Below, piece by piece: positions 27,428 to 35,831 of a DNA stretch of 40,527 nucleotides (its first letter is position 1; the number at the start of each line of letters is the position of its first letter). Under the pieces are notes generated by a model. The model saw nothing but the letters and a program-made list of their open reading frames with translations, ran no database searches and had not been told where the DNA came from. The stretch spans positions 1 to 40,527 of the IMG/VR virus record IMGVR_UViG_3300044535_001024. One strand, 5' to 3'. Source of the stretch: a virus. Both the position numbers and the translations under genes were made by a program.

Positions 27428-27834
27428 TGAAATTAATTAACACGATAAAAAATTTAATTACCGAAGCAGCAACTTTGGAAGATGTTCTTGATTCTATTAA
27501 GAATAGAAAAGTTGTTATAATCTATTATGATGGTGATGAACCAGGTGGTAGAGGTTTAAGAGAAATTGAACCTGTTTGCATCGGTGTTAGTAAAGCGAAT
27601 AATAGAATTATTAGAGCTTGGGATAAAGAAGGTTCTTCTCATACCGCGTATAAAGGGGAACAACCATTACCAGGGTGGAGAATATTTCGTCTTGATAAAA
27701 TTTTATCACTAAAACCTACCGGTGAAGTTTACAATGAACCAAGACCTGGTTATAATTTTAATGGAGATAAGACTATGGCAAGTGTCATACTTAACGCCAA
27801 ATTTAATCAACCACCAGAAGAAAACGTAGTATAA
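27427..27834 (+). CDS. WYL-like domain protein with N-terminal ITEA tag
   Basis: This 135-residue protein begins MKLINTIKNLITEAATLED. Residues about 28-100 resemble a WYL domain: KVVIIYYDGDEPGGR, REIEPVCIGVSK, RIIRAWDKEG and GWRIFRLDKILSLKP. WYL domains are ligand- or nucleic-acid-binding regulators in bacterial transcription factors and in phage-defence systems. Here it stands alone, without a DNA-binding helix-turn-helix. The N-terminal 13 residues, amphipathic and ending in I-T-E, look like a T4 capsid-targeting sequence (MKTYQEFIAE in IPI-III). It may be injected to act on the host, which is speculative. Confidence 0.7.
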   Translation: MKLINTIKNLITEAATLEDVLDSIKNRKVVIIYYDGDEPGGRGLREIEPVCIGVSKANNRIIRAWDKEGSSHTAYKGEQPLPGWRIFRLDKILSLKPTGEVYNEPRPGYNFNGDKTMASVILNAKFNQPPEENVV

Positions 27835-27835
27835 T

Positions 27836-28402
27836 ATGAGCGATTTAATGCAAAAATTGGCAATATCTAAAGCCATTATGGATAGACATAACAATATTGA
27901 TAGAGGACAATCATCATCAAGTCCTATGAATATTAATCAACCGTCATTGGACGAGTTTCAAACTCCTAGAGCCAACTATAACTTACCTCAAGAATTTATG
28001 TCTGAGAGTAAACCAATATCAACTGAGGCTCCTGTTAATACCAAAGATAAGATATTAAATTCACGATTACCTGATGAAATTAAAAAATTAATGTTAGAAA
28101 ACCCTATACACGTTTCTAATCCATTATCACCCTCAAATTCAGTATTAAGTGATGAATTAGTGGAAAAAGCATCTAGATTGATGGGTACTAAAAAACCTCA
28201 ACAATCTCCTCAATCTCAACCTCAAGGACAAAATGTCTCAGATAGTAATTTAAGACAAATTATGAAAGAAGTGGTTCAAGAGGTTTTAAAAGAAAATGGT
28301 TTAATAACTGAAAGTTCATCAAAGACTGACGAAATAATGATGATTAAAGTTGGTAAACATTTATTTGAAGGTAAAATCTCACGAGTAAAAAAATTGAAAT
28401 AA
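27836..28402 (+). CDS. Putative head-associated or scaffold-like protein with ITES site
   Basis: This 188-residue protein begins MSDLMQKLAISKAIMDRHN, a helix. A Ser/Pro/Gln-rich disordered middle follows (QQSPQSQPQGQNV). A coiled helix, LRQIMKEVVQEVLKENGL, ends in ITES at 157-160. The last 28 residues are basic and beta-like (KVGKHLFEGKISRVKKLK). Cleavage after E159 would split off this basic tail. The order helix, disordered linker, helix is like small prohead core proteins, but I cannot name a homologue. It is the last gene of the unit; 49 bases follow before the glycosyltransferase block. Confidence 0.6.
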   Translation: MSDLMQKLAISKAIMDRHNNIDRGQSSSSPMNINQPSLDEFQTPRANYNLPQEFMSESKPISTEAPVNTKDKILNSRLPDEIKKLMLENPIHVSNPLSPSNSVLSDELVEKASRLMGTKKPQQSPQSQPQGQNVSDSNLRQIMKEVVQEVLKENGLITESSSKTDEIMMIKVGKHLFEGKISRVKKLK

Positions 28403-28451
28403 ACTTTCTTTTTTACCATTTTTTTGTTATTCTTATTTGAAAACAATTATA

Positions 28452-29663
28452 ATGGCAAAAATCAATGTATTAGTATTACCATCAGACAAAACCGGCGTTG
28501 GTAAATTTCGCTCTGTCGACCCTCACGTTAAATTACAAAATTTATATCCCGAAGATTTTCAAGTCGATATCGACTATGAACCTAAAATCCAAGACCCTAA
28601 TTTTTGGAAAAAATACCAAATAGTTCACATTCATAGAACTGTGGGTAATAACTACGACGACACCCCCAATTTATTAAAATATCTACAAAGTCAAGGTATC
28701 ATCACAATTATAGATATTGATGATTATTGGATGCCAACTCAAGAACACCCAATATATCAAATCATTAAGACTCAAAAAATTAATGAAAAAATTGTTACAA
28801 ATCTAAAGGCGGCTCAATTTGTTACAACAACAACTGAAATATTTGCGGACGAAATACGTAAATTTAATAAGAATGTTATTATATTACCTAACGCAATTGA
28901 CCCTTCTGAATCCCAATTTAAAGAACCAACATTACCTAGTGATAGATTAAGAGTTGGATGGTTAGGAGGTTCTTCTCACTTACACGATTTAATGTATTTA
29001 GAATCTTTATCAAAAATAAACAGTGATAGAGATAAATTACAATTTGTTTTATGCGGATTTGATACAAGAGGTACCGTTACAGAAATTAATCAGGAAACAG
29101 GTGAACAAAAACAACGAGCTATTAAACCTGATGAAACTGTTTGGGCAAAATATGAATCAATTATCACCAGTAATTACCATAATTTACCTGAAGATTATGT
29201 GTCTTTTTTGAAAAAATATAAAGAAGACGAATATTCTAATCTTGAAGATTTATCATATAGAAGAGTTTGGACTCGTCCTGTTACATCTTATGCTGCAAAT
29301 TATGCGAAATTTGACGTATCTTTGGCACCGATTAAAAATCACGTATTCAATAGAATGAAATCACAATTAAAAGTCATCGAAGCAGGGTTCTATAAAAAAG
29401 CGTTAATCGCATCAAATATTGGACCTTACACTATCGATTTAAAACACGCATTAAAGAATGGTAATTTTACTGACGGTAATGCTTTGTTGGTTGATGAAAA
29501 CAGAAATCACAGTGATTGGGCGAAAAATATTAAAAAACTTTTAACAAACCCTAACTTAGTAACTGATTTAGGTGAACGTCTATATGAAACTGTGAAAGAC
29601 AAATATGATTTAAATCAAGTGACGAAAACAAGAGCTGAGTGGTATAAATCTTTAATTAAGTAA
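28452..29663 (+). CDS. GT-B glycosyltransferase (group 1 / GT4-like)
   Basis: This 403-residue protein starts at ATG 28452 (MAKINVLVLPSDKTGVGKF); an in-frame TTG at 28437 is less likely. It has a GT-B fold. The N-terminal half ends with VIILPNAIDP. The C-terminal half begins RLRVGWLGGSSHLHDL and has SLAPIKNHVFNRMKSQLKV, then EAGFYKKALIASNIGPY, the donor-binding E-x7-E region of GT4 enzymes. It transfers an activated sugar to a glycan or glycolipid in the cytoplasm. It opens the plus-strand sugar block. Confidence 0.8.
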   Translation: MAKINVLVLPSDKTGVGKFRSVDPHVKLQNLYPEDFQVDIDYEPKIQDPNFWKKYQIVHIHRTVGNNYDDTPNLLKYLQSQGIITIIDIDDYWMPTQEHPIYQIIKTQKINEKIVTNLKAAQFVTTTTEIFADEIRKFNKNVIILPNAIDPSESQFKEPTLPSDRLRVGWLGGSSHLHDLMYLESLSKINSDRDKLQFVLCGFDTRGTVTEINQETGEQKQRAIKPDETVWAKYESIITSNYHNLPEDYVSFLKKYKEDEYSNLEDLSYRRVWTRPVTSYAANYAKFDVSLAPIKNHVFNRMKSQLKVIEAGFYKKALIASNIGPYTIDLKHALKNGNFTDGNALLVDENRNHSDWAKNIKKLLTNPNLVTDLGERLYETVKDKYDLNQVTKTRAEWYKSLIK

Positions 29664-29673
29664 AAAACATAAT

Positions 29674-30126
29674 ATGGACACTAAAAAAGGAAAAATAGGT
29701 TTTACCGCAGGTAATTTTGATTTATTACATCCGGGTTACATTTACACATTTGAAACCGCAAAAGAACATTGTGATTATTTTATGGTATTTTTGCAAAGAG
29801 ACCCATCTGAAACAAGGTTTACAAAATATAAACCCGTAGTTCCTTTATATGAAAGATATAAAACTCTAATGTCAATCAAATACATCGATGAGGTTGTTTG
29901 TTATGATGATGAAGATGATTTATTAAGATTAATCGAATTTTATAAACCTGACGTTAGAATATTGGGAGATGATTATATCGGTAAAAGATTTACAGGTGAC
30001 CACCTATCAATTGATGTTATCTATACAACTCGTTCTCACGGATGGTCGACAACTAAAATTAAAGATTTAATTGCAATACAAACAATAAAACAAAACCCTG
30101 ATATTATTAACGATATAAAAAAATAA
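29674..30126 (+). CDS. Cytidylyltransferase-like nucleotidyltransferase (TagD/RfaE type)
   Basis: This 150-residue single-domain protein matches glycerol-3-phosphate or heptose nucleotidyltransferases. GFTAGNFDLLHPGYIYTF holds the signature motif as H19-P-G-Y22, where the usual form is HxGH. VVPLYERYKTLMSI, then RILGDDYIGKRFTG and RSHGWSTTK (120-128, the usual RTxGxSTT), complete the active site. It would couple CTP (or another NTP) to a phosphorylated sugar or alcohol. It probably supplies an activated precursor for the neighbouring glycosyltransferases. Confidence 0.8.
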   Translation: MDTKKGKIGFTAGNFDLLHPGYIYTFETAKEHCDYFMVFLQRDPSETRFTKYKPVVPLYERYKTLMSIKYIDEVVCYDDEDDLLRLIEFYKPDVRILGDDYIGKRFTGDHLSIDVIYTTRSHGWSTTKIKDLIAIQTIKQNPDIINDIKK

Positions 30127-30128
30127 AA

Positions 30129-30830
30129 ATGATTAAAATTCCAATTACCAAAATATTATTTCTTGACATAGAAACCGTTGGTGGGTGTAAGGATTATGAA
30201 AGTTGCAAAACTAGTAATCCTAAAGTTGCCGAACAATTTATTAAATACATAGATTGGTTTCAAAAAAGATTCCCTGAAGATTCTCAATTATCTTTAGATG
30301 AAATTTTTGCAAAAAGAACTGCTTTGGTTCCCGAATTCGCAAAAATTATTTGTGTTAGTGTTGCCTTTGTTTTAGATAATGGAGAAATTAAAAGACAAAC
30401 ATTTTCGGGCGATAATGAAAAAGAATTATTAGAAGGTGTGCAAAAATTACTTAATAGATGTGGAAAGTTAGACTTCCATTTATGTGGACATAATCTTAAA
30501 AACTTTGACATCCCTATGTTAGCAAAACGTATGATAATTAATGGATTAATGCCATCATCAATTTTACCATCGTATGATACTAAACCTTGGGAAATTAAAG
30601 CTATTGACACCAAAGAAATTTGGCAATACGGTGCTTATACCGCAATCGGTTCATTAGATTTAATGTGTACTTGTATGGAGGTTCCATCTCCTAAGAATGG
30701 TGAAGTAACTGGTGATAAAGTTCACGACGCTTATTGGAATAAAAATATGTTAACAGAAATTGCGGAGTATTGTGAACGAGATGTTGACGTATTAATAGAC
30801 GTAATTAAAAAATTAAAAAACTTACAATAA
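30129..30830 (+). CDS. DEDDy 3'-5' exonuclease (PolB-associated type)
   Basis: This 233-residue protein is a stand-alone exonuclease like those of Pfam DNA_pol_B_exo2. Motif I is D13-I-E15 (LFLDIETVGG). Motif II is N122-x3-F-D127 (GHNLKNFDIPML). Motif III is Y214-x3-D218 (YCERDVDV), so it is of the DEDDy kind. It would trim 3' ends of DNA or RNA. The phage polymerase already has its own exonuclease, so this one is likely used in repair, recombination or nucleotide scavenging. It starts 2 bases after the cytidylyltransferase stop, inside the sugar block. Confidence 0.88.
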   Translation: MIKIPITKILFLDIETVGGCKDYESCKTSNPKVAEQFIKYIDWFQKRFPEDSQLSLDEIFAKRTALVPEFAKIICVSVAFVLDNGEIKRQTFSGDNEKELLEGVQKLLNRCGKLDFHLCGHNLKNFDIPMLAKRMIINGLMPSSILPSYDTKPWEIKAIDTKEIWQYGAYTAIGSLDLMCTCMEVPSPKNGEVTGDKVHDAYWNKNMLTEIAEYCERDVDVLIDVIKKLKNLQ

Positions 30831-30831
30831 T

Positions 30832-31389
30832 ATGATAGAAAATTTTGAGGATTTTTTTCCTGACGATGAAAATGAAATAAAAGAAATGTTAAAAGAAAGA
30901 GGTATAGACTTAGATGAGTTAGAAAAAGAATTTGAGAACTACCATCCTCGTAGACCATTAAAGTTTGAAAAAATAACTGAGGAGGCAGTTACTCCGTTAT
31001 ATAACTACCCATCTGATTCAGGATTTGATTTACACTCAACTGAAGATTTGGAGGTTGGACCTTTTGGTAGAATATTGGTACCGACAGGATTAAAATTTGA
31101 TATTCCTGATGGAACTGAAATACAAGTTAGACCTAAAAGTGGTTTAGCCATTAAACAAGGATTAACTGTATTAAATACTCCAGGAACTGTTGATTCAGGG
31201 TATAATGGGGAAGTTAAAGTTATTATATTCAACACAAATAATCATTCAGTAACGATACCGAAAGGTATGAAAGTAGGACAAGCAGTTCTTTGTCCCGTTA
31301 TCAATGGTAAATGGGTTGAATTGATTCAAGTAAATTCACTTGATGATAAAGAAAGGGGTTCCAACGGATTTGGTTCAACAGGAATTTAA
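30832..31389 (+). CDS. dut: dUTP diphosphatase (trimeric dUTPase)
   Basis: This 185-residue protein hydrolyses dUTP to dUMP and pyrophosphate, which keeps uracil out of phage DNA and feeds dTMP synthesis. All five motifs are present: 1 SDSGFDLHS (61-69), 2 RPKSGLA (100-106), 3 NTPGTVDSGYNGEV (115-128), 4 GQAVLCPV (149-156) and 5 RGSNGFGSTG (175-184). An acidic extension of about 45 residues precedes the usual start and is not typical of the family. It lies one base after the exonuclease gene. Confidence 0.95.
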   Translation: MIENFEDFFPDDENEIKEMLKERGIDLDELEKEFENYHPRRPLKFEKITEEAVTPLYNYPSDSGFDLHSTEDLEVGPFGRILVPTGLKFDIPDGTEIQVRPKSGLAIKQGLTVLNTPGTVDSGYNGEVKVIIFNTNNHSVTIPKGMKVGQAVLCPVINGKWVELIQVNSLDDKERGSNGFGSTGI

Positions 31390-31399
31390 AATATTAAAA

Positions 31400-32116
31400 A
31401 TGAAAATCGCATTAGTTTGTATAGCAAAAAATGAAGACCATTACTTAGAAGAATGGATTAACTATAATAAAAAATTAGGATTTGACGATATTTTCATATA
31501 TCAAAATGATTGGAGGTGGTCAGGTGAATCAGAAAATGTACATAAAATTGAATTTGACGGTATTAACAAACAAAGAGACTCTTATAATAATTTTATAAAA
31601 AACTACCACGACAAATATGATTGGGTAGCATTCTTTGATGTTGATGAGTTTTTAGTGTTGAAAAAACATAATGACGTTAAGTTATTTGTATCTGATTATT
31701 CTCAATACCCAGCAATTGGGATTAATTGGGTTTTATTTGGTAATAACGGGCATTCTAAAGTTGATGGGGATTATAGTGTTATTAAAAGATTCACAAAACG
31801 ACAAAAAGATGTCAATCAACATATTAAATCTATCGTAAAATTAAGTCGAGATACTTATATGGACGTTCATTGTCCAAGTAGTTGTTGGTGGGTTAATCCG
31901 CATAATGAAAAAAATCAAGGCTCTTTTACCTCAAACCATACTGACGATATTGCTCAGATAAACCACTATTTCTGTAAAACAGAAGAAGAGTTTCAAGAAA
32001 AATGTGATAGAGGTAGAGCAGACAACCCAATAATTAGAAGAACGATGTCAGAATATGAAGGTCATAATTGTAATGACATAGAAGATTTTTCAGCATACAA
32101 ATTTTTATACGAATGA
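31400..32116 (+). CDS. GT92-like glycosyltransferase
   Basis: I choose ATG 31400 (MKIALVCIAKNEDHYLEEW), which follows A-rich sequence after the dUTPase stop and fits the family start; the frame is open further upstream but inside the dUTPase gene. The 238-residue product has LGFDDIFIYQND and the donor motif WVAFFDVDEFLVL (DxD/E), typical of GT92/DUF23 and GT2-like enzymes. SSCWWVNPH and NHYFCKTEEEF follow. It overlaps the next gene by 4 bases (ATGA), so the pair is coupled. Confidence 0.75.
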   Translation: MKIALVCIAKNEDHYLEEWINYNKKLGFDDIFIYQNDWRWSGESENVHKIEFDGINKQRDSYNNFIKNYHDKYDWVAFFDVDEFLVLKKHNDVKLFVSDYSQYPAIGINWVLFGNNGHSKVDGDYSVIKRFTKRQKDVNQHIKSIVKLSRDTYMDVHCPSSCWWVNPHNEKNQGSFTSNHTDDIAQINHYFCKTEEEFQEKCDRGRADNPIIRRTMSEYEGHNCNDIEDFSAYKFLYE

Positions 32117-33624
32117 TTACAATAATATATTCAACCCACAGAGATGAGAAATACAATAACAAATTTAAACAACATTTGTTACAAACTTCAGGATTAAAAA
32201 ATGTTCAAATATTAGAATATATTAATCATAATCAATTTACATTATCCGAACTTTATAATAAAGGAATTTCTGAATCAACTTATGATGTTGTGGTTTGTTG
32301 TCATAATGATATTAAATTAGAAAAGAATTGGGGTAAAAAATTACTACAAGACTTTGATAATAATCCTGATTATGGAATTATTGGTAAAGCCGGTTCTTGT
32401 TATTTTCCTGAATCAGGAGTTTATTGGGAAAAAATGCACCAAACAATGGTTGGACAGGTTTATCATCATCCACCAGGACAAAATAAATGGGTTAACAAAT
32501 ATAGCCCTAAATTACCTTTTTTAATTCCTGTTGTAACCATAGACGGTTTATTCATATCGTTTGATAAAACCAAAATTAAACATACTTTTGATGAATCTAT
32601 TGGTAGATTTCACTTTTACGACCACTTATTTTGTTTACCAAATTATTTAGATGATGTTAAAATTGGAGTAACTTCATCATTTGAAATTACTCACGAATCT
32701 ATTGGACGACCAAACCAAGAATTTTACGAATCTAAAGAAAAATTCCTAACTAAATGGAGAAGTAAATTACCATTGGATTTAAAACCAAATACAATATACG
32801 TTCCTGAGGTTAAAGAAAAACCGATTAAAAATATTGGAAAAGTTGCGGTTATAATACCAACAAAAAGTAATATAGATTTATTATTACCTTGTATTGATTC
32901 ATTTTATGAACATTGTAATTCTGATTTGTTTGACATTTTTATTGCGGATACAGGTTCTTCTGATGAAGAAAAAAATCAAATTAAAACCCATTTTTTAGAT
33001 AAAAGTAATATCAAATTAATTGAATACGATTATTATAATTTTGCAAAAATAAATAACGATGTTGTTAAAAACCATATTAATGACGATTATGAATTTTTAT
33101 TATTCTGTAATAATGATATTAAATTATTAAATAATGTTATTTATGGAATGTTGAAGATTTTTAAAACAACTCCGAAAGTTGGTACTGTAGGTTGTAGGTT
33201 ACATTATGGTGATAATACGATTCAACATGATGGTATTTTTATGGCGGTAAATAAAAATAAAGAATTATCGGTTGGACATATCGGATTTACTAATTATTTT
33301 AACCACTCAATAGGACAAAAATCAGTTATTGGTTCAACCGCCGCACTTCTAATGATTAAAAAATTAACATTTGAAAAATGTGGGTATTTCAACGAAAATT
33401 ATAAAACTTGTTTTGAAGATGTTGAATTAAATTTAAAATGTGTTATATTAAACTATGATAATATTATTGATAGTACATTGGTTGCTTATCACTTAGAAAG
33501 TCAAACAAGAGGTAAAACAGAGATTAATCAAAAAAATGAATTATTTGATTATCAGAATAATTTATTTCCCTATGTTAAACAAAATTTTGACAAGATAAAA
33601 ACACACTTAATGGTTTTACAATAA
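32113..33624 (+). CDS. Two-domain GT2-type glycosyltransferase
   Basis: This 503-residue protein has two GT-A domains. The first (1 to about 230) has ITIIYSTHRDEKYN, SELYNKGISESTYDVVVCC and HNDIKLEKNWG. The second (from about 243) has KVAVIIPTKSNIDLLLPCI, DIFIADTGSSDEE, FLLFCNNDIKLLN (N-N-D in place of DxD) and YNFAKINNDVVKNH, then CFEDVELNLKC. The second resembles rhamnosyl- or GlcNAc-transferases of the GT2 class. It would add sugars to a growing chain. Confidence 0.8.
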   Translation: MITIIYSTHRDEKYNNKFKQHLLQTSGLKNVQILEYINHNQFTLSELYNKGISESTYDVVVCCHNDIKLEKNWGKKLLQDFDNNPDYGIIGKAGSCYFPESGVYWEKMHQTMVGQVYHHPPGQNKWVNKYSPKLPFLIPVVTIDGLFISFDKTKIKHTFDESIGRFHFYDHLFCLPNYLDDVKIGVTSSFEITHESIGRPNQEFYESKEKFLTKWRSKLPLDLKPNTIYVPEVKEKPIKNIGKVAVIIPTKSNIDLLLPCIDSFYEHCNSDLFDIFIADTGSSDEEKNQIKTHFLDKSNIKLIEYDYYNFAKINNDVVKNHINDDYEFLLFCNNDIKLLNNVIYGMLKIFKTTPKVGTVGCRLHYGDNTIQHDGIFMAVNKNKELSVGHIGFTNYFNHSIGQKSVIGSTAALLMIKKLTFEKCGYFNENYKTCFEDVELNLKCVILNYDNIIDSTLVAYHLESQTRGKTEINQKNELFDYQNNLFPYVKQNFDKIKTHLMVLQ

Positions 33625-33680
33625 AAACCACATAAACGAATAAAGTATATTTATATCAATAAAAAATAAATTTTTTAAAA

Positions 33681-34241
33681 ATGGAAAATAAAATAACATT
33701 CATTATACCTTCTTTAAATAGACCAACAATTACAAGGTCCGTAGAATCTTTATTAAAACAAACCAATCCTAATTGGCAGTGCATTATTATTTATGATGGT
33801 GTTGATGGTGTTGAGTTTAATGATGACAGAATTAAATGTTTAAAAATAGAAAAGACAGGAAGAGTTGGTCCTCATAATGGAGAATCAGGATTAGTTAGAA
33901 ATTTTGGAATCAAAGAATCTAAAACAGAATGGATTGGGTTTTTAGATGACGATGACACTTTACATCAAGACTATGTAAAAGATTTATTCGAGAAATATTC
34001 TAAATATGATTTTGTTGTTTGGAGAATGGTATATAGTGATGGTAGAGTATTACCTCCTCCAAATAATGATGATTTATTATTTGGGAGTGTCGGTATTTCT
34101 TTTTGTTTTAAAAATAAATTTGAAAATCTGTTATTTGACAATAACAGAAATGGTGAGGATTATGATATGGTAATAAAGTTAAAATCATTAACTTCGAATT
34201 TTGTAGTCACTCCTGAAGTATATTATAATATAAGACACTAA
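33681..34241 (+). CDS. GT2 glycosyltransferase
   Basis: This 186-residue protein is a short GT2 domain. It starts with ITFIIPSLNRPTITRSVES, has IIIYDGVDG, GLVRNFGIKESKTEWIGF and the donor motif LDDDDTLHQDY at about 92-102. The C-terminal acceptor part (NGEDYDMVIKL) is small. A 56-base gap of A/T-rich sequence lies before it, the longest in this half of the block, and may hold a promoter that I cannot define. It shares one base with the next gene (TAATG). Confidence 0.85.
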   Translation: MENKITFIIPSLNRPTITRSVESLLKQTNPNWQCIIIYDGVDGVEFNDDRIKCLKIEKTGRVGPHNGESGLVRNFGIKESKTEWIGFLDDDDTLHQDYVKDLFEKYSKYDFVVWRMVYSDGRVLPPPNNDDLLFGSVGISFCFKNKFENLLFDNNRNGEDYDMVIKLKSLTSNFVVTPEVYYNIRH

Positions 34242-34972
34242 TGAAAACACATTTAATTATTTTTGGTACGGACGATTACCAAAATGCAATATCGTCATTA
34301 ATAAACAGTAGTAAAGATTATTTCACCGATATTCACGTTTTTTCAACTAAAGATATTGATTCTAATTTTTATAATGAACACATTGAAATATTGAATCAAC
34401 GAAGGGGTGCTGGTTACTGGTTATGGAAACCATATTTTATAAACAAGGTATTAACAAATGTAAATTATGGTGATATTATTTTTTATGTTGATGCTGGAAA
34501 CATTTTCCTATATGACCCTTCATTCCTTTATGAAAAAATAAATGAGAATAATGGGGTTATTTTATTTGATAATCGAGACGGTGTTCAAAATGGTGAATCA
34601 TCTAAAAACTTCATATCGTGTAAAAAAGATTGTTTTGTCTTAATGAATTGTGATTCCATCGAATATATTAATGGAAATCATTTAAACGCTTCTTATCAAA
34701 TATACTCCAAAAACGATTTTACATTAAAATTTGTCAAGGATTATTTGGAATCATGTAAAAATAAATACATACTTACAGACACACCAAACCAACACGGGCA
34801 AAATTATGATGGATACTATGACCATAGACACGACCAAAGCGTATTATCATTAATATCCATCAAAAACAATATAAACCCTTTAGTTGACCCATCTGAATGG
34901 GGTAATAAATGTGGATGTAGAGGTTTCGACCAATTATTTCTACACCATAGAAATCCTAATTATAAATTATAA
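34241..34972 (+). CDS. GT-A-like glycosyltransferase
   Basis: This 243-residue protein begins MKTHLIIFGTDDYQNAI. It has GAGYWLWKPYFINKVL near residue 56, a strong signature of a family of uncharacterised transferases in capsule and LPS loci. The donor motif appears as DIIFYVDAGN at about 78-87. HDQSVLSLISIKN lies towards the C-terminus. It is probably cytoplasmic. The sugar is unknown. Confidence 0.7.
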   Translation: MKTHLIIFGTDDYQNAISSLINSSKDYFTDIHVFSTKDIDSNFYNEHIEILNQRRGAGYWLWKPYFINKVLTNVNYGDIIFYVDAGNIFLYDPSFLYEKINENNGVILFDNRDGVQNGESSKNFISCKKDCFVLMNCDSIEYINGNHLNASYQIYSKNDFTLKFVKDYLESCKNKYILTDTPNQHGQNYDGYYDHRHDQSVLSLISIKNNINPLVDPSEWGNKCGCRGFDQLFLHHRNPNYKL

Positions 34973-34979
34973 ATTATAA

Positions 34980-35831
34980 ATGACAATAGTACCAATTTTA
35001 GTCGGTGGATTTGGAAATAGATTATATCAAATCGCAAATGCGTTTAGATTACAAAATCAATTAGAATGTGACGTTAAATATTATAAAATAAATCCGATAG
35101 ACAGTGATGTATCAAATTTTAGAAATTTAGTGTTAAGGAAGAGTGACTTTGAAGATTTCGGAGGTCATGATTTAATAATAAAAGAAGGTTTACCATCCAA
35201 TATTTTTGAAGTATTTCCTCATCTAAATTACACTCAAACCCCAACAAAAATAAATGATATTTTAATTAATAAAAATTTATTTTTTGAACATACAATTGAT
35301 AGTATAAATCCGGATATTGATTCCGTCGTTATGGGATACTATTTTGGGTATAGGTTTATCAAAAATCATATAGAGGATGTCAGAAATTCTTTAAATCCTA
35401 ATATTGAGAGATATGTTAATCAGAAATATCCTGACCTACTAAGAAAAAGAATTTTAGGTATACATTTAAGATTGGGTATTGGTAGTGATAATAATCCCGC
35501 AATTGTTGTTCCTGAGGATTATTATAATAAAATTCTAGAAATTGAACGGGGTAATTTTGACGAAATATACATTGTTTCAGATAACATTGAAAAATCAAAA
35601 AATTTTATTTATAATTTCAATACTAAAGGTGTTAGTGTAAAATTAATTGAGGGGGAACCAATGTATGTTGATATGTTAATATTAAGTAAGTGTTCAGTAT
35701 TATTAATCGCCCCGTCAACATTATCAGCCTGGTCAGCATATTTAAATAAAAATAAAAATGTATATGTTCCCAAAATATGGGTATCACATCATTGGACAAA
35801 CGACATACCGCAAGAATGGAAACTATTTTAA
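34980..35831 (+). CDS. GT11-like (alpha-1,2-fucosyltransferase family) glycosyltransferase
   Basis: This 283-residue protein begins MTIVPILVGGFGNRLYQIA, a variant of the GT11 start GGLGNQLFQ. GIHLRLGIGSDNNP at about residues 159-172 matches the HxRxGD motif that binds GDP-sugar. IYIVSDNIEKSKNF and LSKCSVLLIAPSTLSAWSA are the usual C-terminal motifs. Family members transfer fucose or another GDP-sugar onto galactose. The donor here is not proven. The next gene starts within its last 16 bases. Confidence 0.82.
   Translation: MTIVPILVGGFGNRLYQIANAFRLQNQLECDVKYYKINPIDSDVSNFRNLVLRKSDFEDFGGHDLIIKEGLPSNIFEVFPHLNYTQTPTKINDILINKNLFFEHTIDSINPDIDSVVMGYYFGYRFIKNHIEDVRNSLNPNIERYVNQKYPDLLRKRILGIHLRLGIGSDNNPAIVVPEDYYNKILEIERGNFDEIYIVSDNIEKSKNFIYNFNTKGVSVKLIEGEPMYVDMLILSKCSVLLIAPSTLSAWSAYLNKNKNVYVPKIWVSHHWTNDIPQEWKLF

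Noticed and set aside
28431-28453. TTGTTA-N18-TATAAT before the first plus-strand glycosyltransferase
   Set aside because: The TATAAT includes the start codon, so transcription would begin inside the gene.
33625-33680. Possible promoter in the gap between two glycosyltransferases (TATATTTATAT)
   Set aside because: No second box at a proper distance; a simple AT-rich spacer cannot be excluded.
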